Source of the DNA: Hypomesus transpacificus
Taxonomy: Eukaryota; Chordata; Actinopteri; Osmeriformes; Osmeridae
NCBI RefSeq assembly: GCF_021917145.1
Contig: NW_025814042.1
Location: 124,001-188,000 of the forward strand
Reading direction: 5' to 3'
Length of the DNA stretch: 64,000 nucleotides
Position numbers and translations under genes: made by a program. Below are positions 45,823-58,781 of this stretch, piece by piece. Under the pieces are notes generated by a model. The model did no database searches. It had not been told where the DNA came from and saw only the letters and a program-made list of their open reading frames with translations. Each line of letters opens with the position of its first letter. Position 1 is the stretch's first letter.

Positions 45823-47469
45823 AGGGGCAATTGACTGGGTTTTTTGGGTATTTCACACTGTTCCTTAAGGTCTCCGAATAGGGTATGTAACATTGGTTGG
45901 GTTGAAAATGGCCCGGGTGCTGTTCTATGCCCTCTTACAGATCGTCTGAAATGTTCCCGGGAAAAAACACTAGCTTTTCTCCTTTTATGGTATGCTCATT
46001 AATATTTAGATAAGCTGCGCGCTGATTGGTTGGTTATCAACGAGTGAAGCTGGGAGCAAAAACGCAACACGGCCAACAGCAGCACTCGCTGAAACAGTGA
46101 AGTTGGAGACTTGAAATAAAAACGCGCAAATAAATCTATTGTGTCTACACAACACTGTTTTCAACAGATTTACTATATAACATTTGAAATGATAACATTA
46201 CTTGTTTCCACTTCTGTTGTTGAAGCAAACTGGATTGACTTAGGTGGGTAGAACATTAGGCTACAGCTTAGCAACCAAACGTTGTTGCAATCGTGATTCT
46301 ACTCGGCTTCAGTTAGCTAGCTAGGCTAGCTCTAGATATCTTGCTGTAAAATAACATGACAAAGATCTGGACAAACATGCATCGTGAATTGTCGATTTTC
46401 ATTACACAGGTTATTTATTTGAATGAAACACAGTCAGGAACATGAATCAACGTTAGCCCCATTGCCAATAAACTAGGCTAAATTATTACACATTCTATGC
46501 TCTTGCATTAACTAGCAAGCTAAACTTGTTAACATGCCTACAGTCTAGGTGTTACTAGTAACAGTTACTAGCAATGCTAATGTATCCTGTATCTAAAACC
46601 TGCCTTTCTCCAGTTCTTTCAAATAGATTATCTAGACAGGCGTTAGCAATAAGCCAGACTGCAGTTCGTTTTCTGGCTATTTTTCGGAAGCTTCCCTTCT
46701 AATGCCGACTACAGCTAGTCTAGCTAGAGTCATTTGATGTGTGTAGAAACGTATTTAGCATTCTACCTGGTATGCTATATACAGGAAACGTTAGCATTGC
46801 TAATAACTGTTAGCACAACATCTTACTGTCCTTATAGCTTGCGGTTGCAATGAGCATACGTTGGAACAGCACCTCCTTTCCAGGTTCAGCTTCCTAGCAT
46901 ATCCTGCTTGAAATTGTCCAAGGTTGTCAAAACTGTCTTGGGTGAAATGTTCAGAGCAAATGAATGATTGAGTGTCGAACTTCGCCTGGATCTTCTCATA
47001 GACAACAGCAGCCATGCCTGTTGAATGTTTGGCTCCTTGGGAAGACTGTAAGTGTTAGCCTTCCCTGTACAGCCTGGAACACAGCATTTACGACCGTGGT
47101 CCATAATCAATATCCTTGTTATAATTCAAAACGTTCTTCTTTGTAATTCCTTATAAGTAGCCTACACAGAGCAGCGCGCAGCTAAACTAGTATCGGAGAT
47201 AGACGCTACCTCTGGTTGGTCTGGATGTAAATTCTGGGGCGTGACAAAGATACAGACCAGAGCCAATAAGAGGGCGATCACCGGTCCTACGTAGGACCGG
47301 TGGCTTTGTTGAAAAGCTAGCGTTTTACAGCCAAATTTTTTCTTTTTGAGATTTGAATAGGAAAGAGGTGTCAATAGACTTTGATATTCACGGTATGTTC
47401 AGTTTACCCTCCGAACTGTCGTTTTTCAACAATGACAAGGTAAAATCGGTTTTGCAGTCAATTGCCCCT
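45823..47469 (-). mobile_element. Kolobok-type DNA transposon, THAP-containing, 1.65 kb
   Basis: TTAA at 45819-45822 and 47470-47473 flanks perfect 15 bp terminal inverted repeats AGGGGCAATTGACTG. The only coding trace is a THAP domain exon on the minus strand. TTAA target plus THAP domain points to the Kolobok superfamily. Too short for a full transposase, so it is internally deleted. Confidence 0.85.
46800..47110 (-). pseudogene. THAP zinc-finger domain remnant
   Basis: The first frame reads CCVPGCTGKANTYSLPKEP and AW, giving the CxxxC and the start of the THAP core. A second phase continues YEKIQAKFDTQSFICSEHFT, with the C-x2-H pair, and NLGQFQAGYARKL. The phase change falls around 47005. 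THAP domains bind DNA at transposon ends. The lesion makes it non-functional. Confidence 0.75.
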
Positions 47470-47473
47470 TTAA

Positions 47474-48057
47474 AGAGACACACACCAAAAACAGTGATAA
47501 TACAGAAAAGCATTATCTGACTGAAAATATATCTGGGTTACATACACACTGTACTTGAATAGTTAACGAAACACATAGGTTAAACAGGTTTTTGGCAATA
47601 ATGACTTTTGAAAAAACGAACTTACCTTATAAGCCTAAAAGTCCTTTCCTGCCGTATCATCCAAATAGCCTGTGAGAAATAAAATTCACACGGTTCCCGC
47701 TTTAATAGGCTTTGCCGTGCGCGAGAGAATGTGTGTAATGACTAGAGATTCAGCCTATTTATTCTTTTTTATCTATTTTTATGTCGAGAGATTTATATGA
47801 TTAGGCCCTATACTAATATGCCGTCATAAAACTTCACATCATGCCAACGTTTTATTGAGAAATACAATTTCATATTACAAGTTGTAAATTACTCATTTTA
47901 CAAGCACGTAGGCCTATGTGTCACAATAGCCCTGCTCTGTTCATTAGAGAACTACGTTTTTTTTTTTTACGATGTGAATAAATATATCATTACTTTAGGC
48001 AAATCATCCTTTATCAAGGTGATTTCAGGCAGCCATTGTTTTCAAAAATCTTCTCCG
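47474..48057. other. no gene recognised
   Basis: AT-rich non-coding sequence. Confidence 0.5.
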
Positions 48058-48192
48058 GGTTGCCACCCGTCCCGTATAATACGGGACCGTCCCGTATTGA
48101 ACAATACAATTTACCGTCCCGTATTGAACAATACAATTTACCGTCCCGTAATGAGTCAATACGGGACGCAATATGTCCCGTATGTTCGTGCT
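48058..48192. repeat. GTCCCGTATT-rich repeat with 27 bp tandem duplication
   Basis: Many CCCGTATT/AATACGGG inverted motifs. A 27 bp unit is tandemly doubled at 48086-48139. Confidence 0.8.
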
Positions 48193-48372
48193 AAACCTAC
48201 TCTAATGCTTACGTTAAGTTTTCACATGCTCCTACATGAGAAATAATATAATAAAACCAATAGTTTCTCGAGACATTGTAACAATGACGTTGAGTGACAT
48301 TGACTGCCTGTCATTATGATAATCAAAATAAAATAATCCCACGTGTAGCACGGTCAATGATGATTGTAATAG

Positions 48373-48470
48373 GTGCGTTCGACTTCATGCAGCGCCGGCG
48401 TCGTCTGCAGCCGCTTGCAGCTTGGCTGACTTGAAGCAGCCAATGGCCAATATTTTCCCCCGACATTGGC
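48373..48470 (+). mobile_element. GC-rich foldback MITE, copy 3, truncated
   Basis: Starts AGGTGCGTTCGACTTCATGC like the copies at 12803 and 13211. The right arm is missing and replaced by a different palindrome. Confidence 0.8.
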
Positions 48471-48472
48471 CA

Positions 48473-48522
48473 CTATGGAAGCAAATCGTGACCAAAATTC
48501 TGGTCACGATTTGCTTCCATAG
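48473..48522. repeat. 50 bp palindrome with 22 bp arms
   Basis: Arms 48473-48494 and 48501-48522 are perfect complements around AAATTC. Confidence 0.95.
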
Positions 48523-48665
48523 GCCACTGCCTAAGTGTCCCTTATTTGACCACATTAGAGGTGGCAAACCTAACCATAGCTCATCAGACAACTTAATTTT
48601 TAACCACTTTAATTACAAGATGGAGGAATACTTTGAGTAGATGGAATATCCACAAATCTGTGTGC

Positions 48666-49095
48666 AATGTAGAACAGAGGACAGATTAGATATCATCTTT
48701 TGATTAAATGTTATGACCATTCTAGTGATTAGTGGACACATGGGGGAAACTGGAATTCCTCTCCCCCAAAAGTAGCTAGCGCTGTGGCTGGATACTCTAA
48801 ATAACTAAAAAACTTTCGACCTTCTTCCACAATCGACCGAATTGGCCAAACAAGGCATGTACATTCAACCTAAAGTTTACATAATATAGCTAGATCATTT
48901 TGTTTTTCCAAGTTTCACAGCAATCTACTAAAGTCGAGGCTAAACACGGTGCTACTTCTGTCATAGCTGCATGTTACACATGGCTAAGCCGGACACGTAA
49001 TTCTTTCCTGAAATAACTCACGTCACTCCCACAAACACATTCTTCGTACGTAAAAAGTTTAGACTTTTAATTGACAATATTGACAATAATGACAA
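48666..49095 (-). repeat. dispersed block, inverse of 25610-26008
   Basis: Diverged reverse copy of the hAT-associated block at 25610-26008. The neighbouring hAT exon is not present here. Confidence 0.7.
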
Positions 49096-49593
49096 TAATG
49101 CTCAACAGCATTCTCACAATAATAATAATAATAAAGAGAAACAGGAAAACAATAGTGAGATCTCACTAAGCTTTGTGTTATAGTATTTATTTAATTAGTT
49201 TTGGCCCATATAATCCTCCATATATTAGGCATTGTCTGCCATGGTTTTCACCGCGAAAGGGGGCGTGACCGTTTGGACCAGGGATGTGACGTCTGGCTGC
49301 CCTCATGTATGGTGTATTCAACAACCATAAAGATCGGTCCACAGAGAAAAGGAAAAGTAGCCTAATTTAAATATTCACAAATGTGCAATTGCTAGTAACA
49401 GAATGTGCTTGTAAGAATAGTATATACATAAACAGAAAAAAAGATCGACAGTCGACTTGCCTTGTTTTCCTTTTATGGTACAGTAGGCTACTTCGCGACG
49501 TTCAGAACAGACCAGGCTATCTTGAATGTGCCACGTTTATATAATTCTTCCTGACATTTAGTTATTTCAGACTTTGACAAGGCATTTCTGAGG
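49096..49593. other. upstream region of RMDN1
   Basis: Short AAT microsatellite, then non-coding DNA ahead of the RMDN1 start. The promoter must lie here, but no clear TATA box or CpG cluster stands out. Confidence 0.5.
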
Positions 49594-52500
49594 ATGGCTG
49601 GGGCAACTTTCATGCGATATGCTGGACGGACTGTCCTTTGGGTAACTGGTAACGGGATCAACAAATTCAGAGAGCGAAATCGACAATTCTGCACTGCGGC
49701 CAGAAAGACCACCCCATCTTGCAATATAAATTGTAAAGTAAGTAGGCTATGACATGTTTTTCCGCTTTCAATTTTGTTTTGGTATACATAACCTTGTCCT
49801 CGTTGTCTTTTCCCAGGCTTTGGGGGCTTTGACGCCAACTATATGTTGTTATTCTGAACATGACACCTATCTAACGCATTTCGTTTGCATATAGCAGTTG
49901 GTCGCAGTCGTACACAGAATGTAGGTGAAAGGTGAGTGTAGAACAGCTTGGATTGAGAATAGGCTGCATATTGTCAGGATACAAGAGGTGTAATGCTGCA
50001 GTAAATCCACGGTTTGTTCCTGTTTCCAGGCAAGGGCGTCGCTAGACCCTTTTTACTGGGGCACGTGCCCCAATATAAATCTGCTGTGCCCCAAAAGAAG
50101 AAAGTTTGAGTTTTAATAATTTACTTTATTAGTCAGTGCATTCATTTAGATTGATAATCCCGGAAAAAAGAAAACACAGTATCCCAATCAACGCTTGAAA
50201 AATCAACGCTGTTTAAACGAAAACACAACCGGATGCGTGTCCGCATAATTCCATGTCCACAAGCTCTACTGTGCTTACTGTAATAGCCAGTTCAGCACGC
50301 ACACAGCGCGTCCAGGTGTCGGTACGCAAGTCAGAATTGAGGTAGGCTAACAAAAAAACTAAAGAAAGTTTCTATATAATAGGCCAACCGATCACCTTTT
50401 TTGACTCAAACATAATAACAACATGAGTCGAATGTATTATATTACATGAAGTTCAAAAAACTGTATTTGCGCTCAAGTTATTGCAAAATAATAAGTCCTG
50501 CACGCAACCGGGTCCTCACATTAACCATTGATATCCCTACCAAAGCTATCTGATCGGATATCAAACTTACGGCCCTGATCTGTACATATAATGAGTAGGG
50601 GGCTGTGCCCTAGAGCTTTATGTCTACAACGTGCCTGGTCCCAGGTCATAATTCATTTTTAGGCCTACTCTCTCGCATACAGATCCGAAGAGCAGCATTC
50701 CTGTTCAGCATACCTTATCTGAGCCATGAAGCCTACAAGAGAGTACATAGTACAACTATAGTCCATGCTTTAGATAAAGGTAAGCTGTAGACAGCCCCTT
50801 GATTTTCCTTACATGCCATATGTCCTTGATCTTACAAGTAGAAATGAAACGTAATTAAATTCACTAATTATATTTGAAATTAAGTTTACTTTTTTTTTGG
50901 GGGGGGGAAACCTCTGGATTCTCTATTTTCCTATTTAATGTAAAATTATATTTTAGCTGAAGAGGTTTTGGAGCAAGCTGATTATCTGTACAGCTGTGGA
51001 GAGACTGAGAAACTATATCCACTTTTGCTGCGGTATCAGAACAGGTATGAACTTTCCCAATACCTTTTTACAGTATGTTAGTTACTGAAACTTAGTGTTT
51101 GGTTTTTGAGAAGACAAGGTTGTCTAACTCATTGAGTGCATTGTCCACCAATACCAAATGTTTGAGCAATACTTTCCATTAGGTTACATAAACTACCATT
51201 AAAGGCAGGTTAGGTAATGTTGAGAAACACTTTGCTATATTTGCTGAAATAAACGTCACATCCTGTTAGCAACCAATAAATCTAGTATTTTGTGATCAAA
51301 ATGAAATAAATCCAGTATATGTGGGTATTGCAGGACTCTAATTAACACAACCAATCTTAAAGTTGAACCGGTACTAATCCTTTCAAACTCAAGCTAAAAT
51401 AGCTATGTTCGCAAAACTTACCTATCCTGACTTTAAATAGCTATAGTAAAAAATATCTACAGCAAAAAAAAAGTACATATACAGTAGGTACATAGTAATT
51501 TATATTTAATTCAATTGTATTAGTTATGTTATAGGTATAGGTTATCAGAAAAGTGTAAAAGAGAACAGCTGTAAAAGGGAAGTTGAAAGTTGTTACAAAA
51601 ACAAGACCAACATTAACATGCACTTACCCCTGGAAAGCTCAACTGTACCTAGTTTCACGAGTGTAATGACTTGTACTGATAAACCCTAATGAAGTGTAAC
51701 TACACAGCCGTTCCTATGTAACTACAATATTGTTGCTATTCATATTGCTACATAGTTACTAGGTAATTTGTGTAACCTTAAGGGAAATTATTGCACTTTT
51801 GTTTGCACCCATATCTCAGTTTTTCTTTGCAAACTACTGATTGTGTTATCATCCTTTGCTCCATACAGTATTCTAAATGTATACTTGTATCATACTTACT
51901 AGGGGTGTAACGATACAACGGTATTTGTACTGTGAATTCACAGTATGGACATCACGGTTAGAGTGACCAGACATCCTCTTTTACCTGGACATGTCCTCTT
52001 TTAGAGAACAAAAAAATGCCTCCGGCAGGGATTCAAAAATCGTCCAGGATTTTGCCTCGCTGGATATTTGTGTTTCTCTGGGTTTTTCACAAATTAGTTA
52101 TTACGCTCTTACAAGTATTGGTAAGGGTATCTCCCTTATGTTCCACCTTCTTGCGCGAGCTCTTACTGTAGAGAGAATTGGTCGACCGCCCTATCAATGT
52201 TGCCAGATGCGCGATAATTATCCTCCAAATACAATCATTTTGAGCCTTTGGTACAATACTTTGCCATTTCCAATCTGGCAACACTGAGCACCTTTCCGCC
52301 CCCACTAGTTTCATTGTTTACAACACAACATGACATCTGCATCCATGCCGAAACATAAAGGTAAGATCACGAAAAAAAAAAACGCCTCGGCCGTGATGTT
52401 TCGGAAGCATTGTCCATTTGTGACCTTGTTCTGAAATAGTACTGTTTTGGATCACCTGAACAGCTGTGTTTGTTGTGCGTTGTCAAGAGATTGAATGTAA

Positions 52501-55500
52501 GCACGCTAATTCACATGTAGATCAAATTCACTGCATCTCTACTGAAACAAAAGTACCCACTTTATATTGTCTTGCTGCTAGTTAGCTTAATCAAATCAAA
52601 TGTATTTGTATAGCCCTTTTTACACGCAAGTATGTCACAGAGGGCTCAACATATGCCCATAGAACTGCCCCTCAACCAACCTAAACCCTCAAGGAAGACA
52701 AGGAAAAACTCCCAGAAAAACTCCCAACAGGAGAAAAATGGAAGAAACCTTGGGAGGAGCAATTCAGAGAGGGATCCCCTCCTCCAGAGACGGTTGGTGA
52801 GAGAGAGGAGCAGAACACAGGCTAAACATAGTCATACAGTGTCAATGGGTTTTGTAGGAAAAGACCGGGAGCCTAGCTGTTGGCCGTCATGGAGACTGGT
52901 TTCCCGTTGACGACCAGGTCCAGCGTTGAAAGACCGATGACCAGGCAGGTGCTGACAGCTCAAACCCCCCACACCACAAGGGATGTGTGAGGGGGGGGGG
53001 GCAGAGAGGGGAGGGCAGGGATTAGAGAATGCCAGGAGTAGCTAACAGTTACAGTCATAATAGAATGAGATCCCCACCGGTCAAGTGTGGACTAGTGCAG
53101 CAATTTAACAGAGCAAGCCAGCATTTCATCCATAAAATCCCTTTGAAACAAACGGATTCAACTAGTATCATCACTCAACACTGCTCAATTTGGCCATATC
53201 TGCGTGGAATAGTGAAACGTAAATTAGTTAGTAGTAGTACATGTGGTGTAAGTATGTAAAACAACTTGTAAAACGGGCATTCATCGTACTTAAAATCAAA
53301 TATCTCAAAAGTCCCAACTGGATAATGGTACACAATACTTTTGTGAACAGATTGACAAAGACTGGCATTGAAGTAATATGAAAGGAAACCTAGCATTTGG
53401 GATTTGTTGCCTTTTCTTATCGTACCGAACCTGTATCAAACCATGACCCCAAAACTACGGTACGTACCAAACTATGACGTCTGTGTACCGTTACACCCCT
53501 AACGCCTGGGACAAACTGGCTGCAAAGTGCCTGGAAGCTAGCCTGACGTTGTCATACTCATAATTCTAGTCAGAATATGAGTCTGAAAACTCTCCGTTGG
53601 GCTGTGACTACGGGGCGTGTTTCAACCGAACTCGTAAAACAAATGCCTCTTCGCTCAATTGGATAGACCTACAATCAATCAGAGCAACGTAATATGTTGT
53701 TTGTTGAAAACGAATTCAACCCAAGCGCTCTTTCGTGACGTTGTTGATTACGTTACTGTTGATCATCTGTCCATCATCGTATAAAGCCCGCCCTGGCAAT
53801 TTCATTGGTCCGTCCCGATTCTGGTTTTCTGTAGTTGTCCCCAATACGAGACCCTCCAGACCCAACTTCCCAAACACATTTTTTTGTGGGCGAGGAGAAG
53901 TTGGGCTGGCAGCCAGGCTACCTGGAAGCGCCACGATCGGCTACAACTGGCTCAAGGCTGTTCACACCAGACGCGCATTTCTCTGCACCCCGACCTTTCA
54001 GCTACTCTGAGCTTTCATTTTTCACATGACATGGTAAATACACACGGCATAGGCTATATTTAGGAAACGTGTTATTCCAACAGCCGCCCAACAGCATCCC
54101 AGCATTGATCCTTCTCTACTTTGTCCTTGTAAAATTGGTGCTGGGGGTCATACATCTCCTTGAATTTCTCGCTGATTTTCAAAATCGACTTGGGGGTTAT
54201 CTCTCGGTAGACTATGTCTGCACACGTGTGTTGTGTGCAATGCGTGACAATTCGTTTCTCTCAAACAAACAAAACAACTACGGGCATGCTGGCTCAACAG
54301 ATCAATCCAATTATTTTCATTCATTTTTATCAGGGTAACCACATAGAACGGCCGTTCGTTACCAACATTGTGTAGTTAGTAGTGCTGTCAAACGATTAAA
54401 ATATTTAATCGCATTAATGTCATAGTTAATGTCAATCGCAATTAATCGCATGTTTTTATCTATTCTAAATGTCCCCTGATTTCTTTTTGTCAATTTTTTT
54501 TTCTCATTTTAATGCTCTCATCAGCATGGAAAAGTTGATCGGATTGCTTAGTGCAAATGTTGTTTTTTATTGAAAACAACATTGCAATCGCCTGGCTTTG
54601 ACGAAGGGGAGAATTCACATCAGCTGTGTGCTTGGCCATCAAGTGGTATTTCAGACTGGACGTGCTGCTAGGTCAGTTCACAACGACAAAACACACAGAT
54701 CACTTCGGTCTTGTCAATGGAACCCTTTGGCAACTTTCCATTGAGAATCTTATTGGCATCCATTTCGGCGTCTCGCGCTCGCCATCCACTAACGTTAGCC
54801 TACTATTCTTTAGCCGGCTCGCAAGCCCAAACAAGTGTGTGCGGCGTGCCTGTTGTTTTGTTTCCGGTCTAGCTAGATCTGGTGTGGTGTTGTAGTTTTT
54901 CTAACTTAAAGTAGACAAAAACGCACTCTCAAGCTTGCTCGTTGCTGACAGACAGTGCACTGACGATGGCTTAGACCGAAACGCGTCTGTCATCCTAATA
55001 AACTGGTCAAAAGAAGCAACGAACAAGCTTGAGAATGCTTTTTTTTCTACTTTAAGTTATTAGTCTTTTTCACTTGCACCCGAAATCGCCTTTTATTTTG
55101 TAAGCAGAGCGAGCCTATCCTTAATTTTTTTTTGCTTTTCTAACGTCAGTAGTTGTTGCAACAGCATGTGAAATAAACTACAAAGTTTGCTTGGCCAAAA
55201 AGAACGTTAATCTCGTGATCAAAAAATTGACAGCGTTAAAATGGGTTTGCGTTAACGCCATTAAGAAGGCGTTTAACTGACAGCACTAGTAGTTAGGTTT
55301 TATATAGGGTGAATATTGGTAAAGTATGTAGGCCTCCAAAGTAATATAAAAAATAATTACAAAGTCTACAATTTAACAAATGTTCACCGTAGTCTACAAT
55401 TAATGTAGTAAAATCTTAAATACATGTTTTTTTATTCAAATATATCAACTAATATAGTGTATTTTATCATCCTGTTGTCGATTTTGCAAGCCTCTCGCGA

Positions 55501-57108
55501 AAAAATTCGACCAACTGCCAAAACGATCGCTGCAGAGCGCGAGCCATCGCAGCACTTCACAGTCTGTGTGGCTGGTCAAATTTGATAACATGGGCGCCAA
55601 AAGAAAGAAGGCGGCACTTCCATCCGCTTCGCAGCTAGTGTGTCCCAGGCGTAAGACTTACACGATGTGTGTGTTCAGCAATGACGCAGAGTACTTGTGG
55701 AGACTAGCACGAGCATCTCGGGATCTCTCCCTCCTCTCCAACATAACTGCAGGGGAGAAGAAGAGGCTTACGTTTGAGGCCTTTGAGTACGCCAAGAAGG
55801 CCCTTGAAAACAATGAAGCTAGTTTTGCTGCACACAAGGTAGTAGATTTATAGTCATTATATTTGTAGATATGATGTCACCAGTTGACACACATCCTAGT
55901 ACGTTCCATCTTTTAAATGTAAAATACTTTGTGTCCTTAAGTCTCTTAACTTCTCTAACTATTTCTCTACTAGTGGTATGCCGTGTGCCTTAGCGATATA
56001 GGAGACTATGAGGGGGTCAAAGTGAAAATAGGAAACTCATATATAATAAAAGAGCATTTAGAGGTAAGAAATCAAATGCCAGAAATCTATTCATAAACAG
56101 GCAGGCAGTGTTCTAAAACTAACTTTTTTTTCTAGAGAGCCATAGCGCTTAATCCAAAAGATGCCACGTCTATTCACATTATGGGGCATTGGTGAGTCAA
56201 CAATTCGAAAACAAATGAAGTCAGGTTGAAGTGTTCTAGTCAACACTGACAATAAATAAACACAGACACATATATAAATAAATAAAACTTTGTTTTGAAC
56301 ATATTTTTTAATTGCAGGTGTTTTGCTTTTGCCGAGTTACCTTGGTATCAACGCAAAGTGGCAGCTATGATTTTTGCATCGCCTCCCACAGCCACTTATG
56401 AAGAGGTGAGGATGCAAACAGTTACACACCATTCCTATTGCTTTATGAGAACTTAACATGAAGCAAATATTATACTAGTCATTTTGTATATCCCTCAGGC
56501 TTTGGAATTCTTCCTGAAAGCAGAAGAAGGTACAGTTGCTACAACAGCAGTATTGAACAGGTTTTGTTAGTAATCTGAATTCAAAATAACTAACCCCATT
56601 CTTTATTTTTTGTGTCTTAGTTGATCCTAACTTTTACAGTAAAAATCTGTTGATGCTGGGGAAGACATATAAGGCAATGAAGGACACAGAGAGTGCTGTG
56701 CAATGGCTCAGCAAAGCAAGGGACTACACCCCACATACTGAGGAGGACAAGGAGGTAAATTATATTAAATTGACATAGAGAGCATTGTTCTTCTTTACAG
56801 TATTTTAAAAGACTTTTGAGATGATCTGAAGTTTCTTTCTATATATAGACTAGTACAGACCCAAGAAGAAAAGTGAAATCAAGGAGTATTCACATTGTTG
56901 ACAAACAACAACACAATTTTTAAACCAATACTAAAAACCCACATTTTAACATTATTTTGTAACATTCTCATTGCTTGCTCCTGACACAATGACCTTTGAA
57001 ACAATAACAAATTGTTTGCCAATTTACTCTGGATGGCTAACATGTTTTAATGTGTCTCTTTAGGTCAATAAAGAAGCTGTTGAGCTCCTGAAGAATCTGA
57101 TTGCGTGA
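49594..57108 (+). CDS. rmdn1: regulator of microtubule dynamics protein 1, complete coding gene
   Basis: Ten coding exons: 49594-49737, 50683-50779, 50957-51044, 55679-55838, 55974-56063, 56136-56191, 56318-56405, 56499-56529, 56621-56754, 57064-57108. All introns are GT-AG and the sum is 933 bases, 310 residues plus stop, close to the ~314 of mammalian RMDN1. Diagnostic segments: EEVLEQADYLYSCGETEKLY, LWRLARASRD, YAKKALENNEASFAAHKWYA, LNPKDATSIHIMGHWCFAFA, LPWYQRKVAAMIFASPP and DPNFYSKNLLMLGKTYKAM. These form TPR-like helical repeats. The family associates with microtubules and organelles. Intron 3 (4.6 kb) holds several transposons. An alternative in-frame start (ATG at 55590, MGAKRKKAALPS) abuts exon 4 and would give a shorter product, but the 49594 start fits the family better. 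Confidence 0.93.
51045..51898. other. RMDN1 intron 3, first part
   Basis: AT-rich intron without recognised elements before the hAT-like end at 51900. Confidence 0.6.
51900..53500. mobile_element. hAT-like element with nested L2 tail
   Basis: Ends AGGGGTGTAACGATAC and GTACCGTTACACCCCT are inverted, and GGTAC-type motifs recur near the right end. No transposase is recognised. An L2 3' end (52589-53118) has inserted inside. The flanking 8-mers do not match. Confidence 0.6.
52589..53118 (-). mobile_element. L2 LINE 3'-end copy
   Basis: Reverse-oriented copy of the L2 3' region at 15303-15868, with the same tail beginning (AATCAAATCAAAT, TTTGTATAGCCCTTTTTACA). Severely 5'-truncated, with no coding part. 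Confidence 0.9.
53501..54379. other. intronic repeat-like DNA
   Basis: Inside RMDN1 intron 3. Segments AGCCTGACGTTGTCA and GGCTGGCAGCCAGGCT suggest an interspersed repeat between about 53540 and 53930. No gene. Confidence 0.4.
54380..55288. mobile_element. hAT-type MITE, 909 bp, with exact 8 bp TSD
   Basis: Terminal inverted repeat TAGTGCTGTCA is flanked on both sides by GTAGTTAG (54372-54379, 55289-55296). Subterminal AATCGCATT/TTAACG motifs recur. It contains a nested inverted repeat (about 54902-54946 against 55013-55061). Confidence 0.92.
55289..55678. other. end of RMDN1 intron 3
   Basis: AT-rich, then GC-richer near 55490-55678 with the alternative in-frame ATG at 55590. Confidence 0.5.
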
Positions 57109-58580
57109 AGTGACCAAGTAGTTTGGCGACAGGGATGAGTGCATTGTATGACACTGTTTAAAAATTAAAATCTAACTACTACAACTGAAAAAATATGTAT
57201 ATACATATAATTCAAATTATATTAGATTTCATATGAAATATATATTTAAATAGTTAAATAGTGTACCCTAATACAAATTTGATAACCTTTCCTCAATCTA
57301 GAGACTGGAATGATCTGTAAACGGAGGCCATGATATATTGGGTTTGAAAGGTAAAAGGTATGATTGCAAGTTTTGCAGCTAAGTTTGATTAAAGTCTAAA
57401 TGTATATCAATAACAAAGGTTATTTAAGGGGTGTAGCTTCTTTTTAAAATGGAGCGCTCAACCATCAGCATGAAAGTGGGATAAGTACTTTTTTTTCTGA
57501 TTCCTGTGCAGAAGTTGCTTCCCTGCATCCCACAATGAAAGCTTGGAGTGCCAGGTTATAGGTTTATCACAAACTAATCATACATTCGGGTTAAAATATG
57601 ATTTAGAAATCAGGAATTCTATACACATCTCCAGTATAGAGGATGTTCTGTACAGTGTAGTCTTAACAATGAGTATTAACACACAATATCCAGATTCACA
57701 CAATAACACAGAATTCATCCAGGATACAAACAAGGCCTGTCAACAATTGTTTTATTGTAATAAAACAATGAAGTATGTTATGTTGAATTCACCGTTATGT
57801 TGAACCATGAACTCACAGTACAAATACCATTGTACCATTACACCCGTTATGTTTTGTAAAAAAAATAAATAATAATAATAATAATTATATGTAGATTTTT
57901 GGGGGGGATTATTGATTATTATTGAAAGGAAGCATGTTAATATTACTGTGTTAATTTGATTTACTTCGTTCCCTCTACATACAATAGTGATTACAAATGT
58001 TCCTCCTCTGTGGCACGAATACGTATACACACGGCTAATTAACTTTACTGATCACAAGAGATGGGTTTTCAGTGATTTGGCCAGAACCATATAAAGAAAG
58101 TACTATAGAAAGCCGTGTTGTGTAACAGGTACAACAAATATTTTCAACATTGCCAAATGCTAGGACTGCATAATCATGACTGGCATGTCACTTTTGCCGA
58201 AATGACAAGAGCTATTGCAAAATAAAAACATTGAACTCCCTTTGGATTGATAGCTGAAGGTATGTTTACTCGACATGGAATGGCTCACAGCTCATTTTAT
58301 TAGGCCTGTTGCATGGTATAGACTGCTACACATACCAAGCAGGTGTGCACTCCTGTACCTGTTCTGTGGTTTATACTTTTAGAATTTCATGAAGGAGTTT
58401 TCTTTACTGCAAAACAAAATCCCATCTAAAGACTACTGAACTGTTACTAAACAGGGAAAGTAAAAGTTTGAAAGTGGCCTTCATACAAAAATAACTACAA
58501 CATATGCCATGTGTTGACGTATGTTGAGGAAATGTTTTGCCTCCTTGGCAATTCAATAAAGTCTGTGTTTGAATGTTTGA
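57109..58580 (+). other. rmdn1: RMDN1 3' UTR (inferred)
   Basis: No other gene is seen between the stop codon and AATAAA at 58555-58560. The UTR of about 1.45 kb is inferred from the signal only; earlier weaker signals could be used. Confidence 0.5.
58555..58560 (+). terminator. polyadenylation signal candidate for RMDN1
   Basis: AATAAA followed by a GT-rich stretch (GTCTGTGTTTGAATG). Confidence 0.6.
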
Positions 58581-58775
58581 ACTTTCTTCCTTTCCATTAC
58601 ATCACATGATCCTGAGGCACTGAGTTCAAATCCCTGTGACATGCAAGGTATACAACTCTAATCCATCAAACTACCTGGAGTCAGTCAAACAAAGAAGCAC
58701 AATTGCCAAAAGAATAGTGGCCATATGGATCAAACAGTCAAACAGTATAATACATTCAATGAAAACAATGTATAG

Positions 58776-58781
58776 TTTATT
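58776..58781 (-). terminator. polyadenylation signal candidate for WWP1
   Basis: AATAAA on the minus strand, about 1.07 kb past the WWP1 stop, leaving roughly 200 bp between the two convergent 3' ends. Placed by position only. Confidence 0.35.

Noticed and set aside
49488-49838. Minus-strand protein frame of 116 codons
   Set aside because: It is the antisense shadow of RMDN1 exon 1 and has no recognised domain.
55590-55678. Separate gene starting MGAKRKKAALPS
   Set aside because: It abuts RMDN1 exon 4 in frame but crosses its acceptor site; at most an alternative RMDN1 start.
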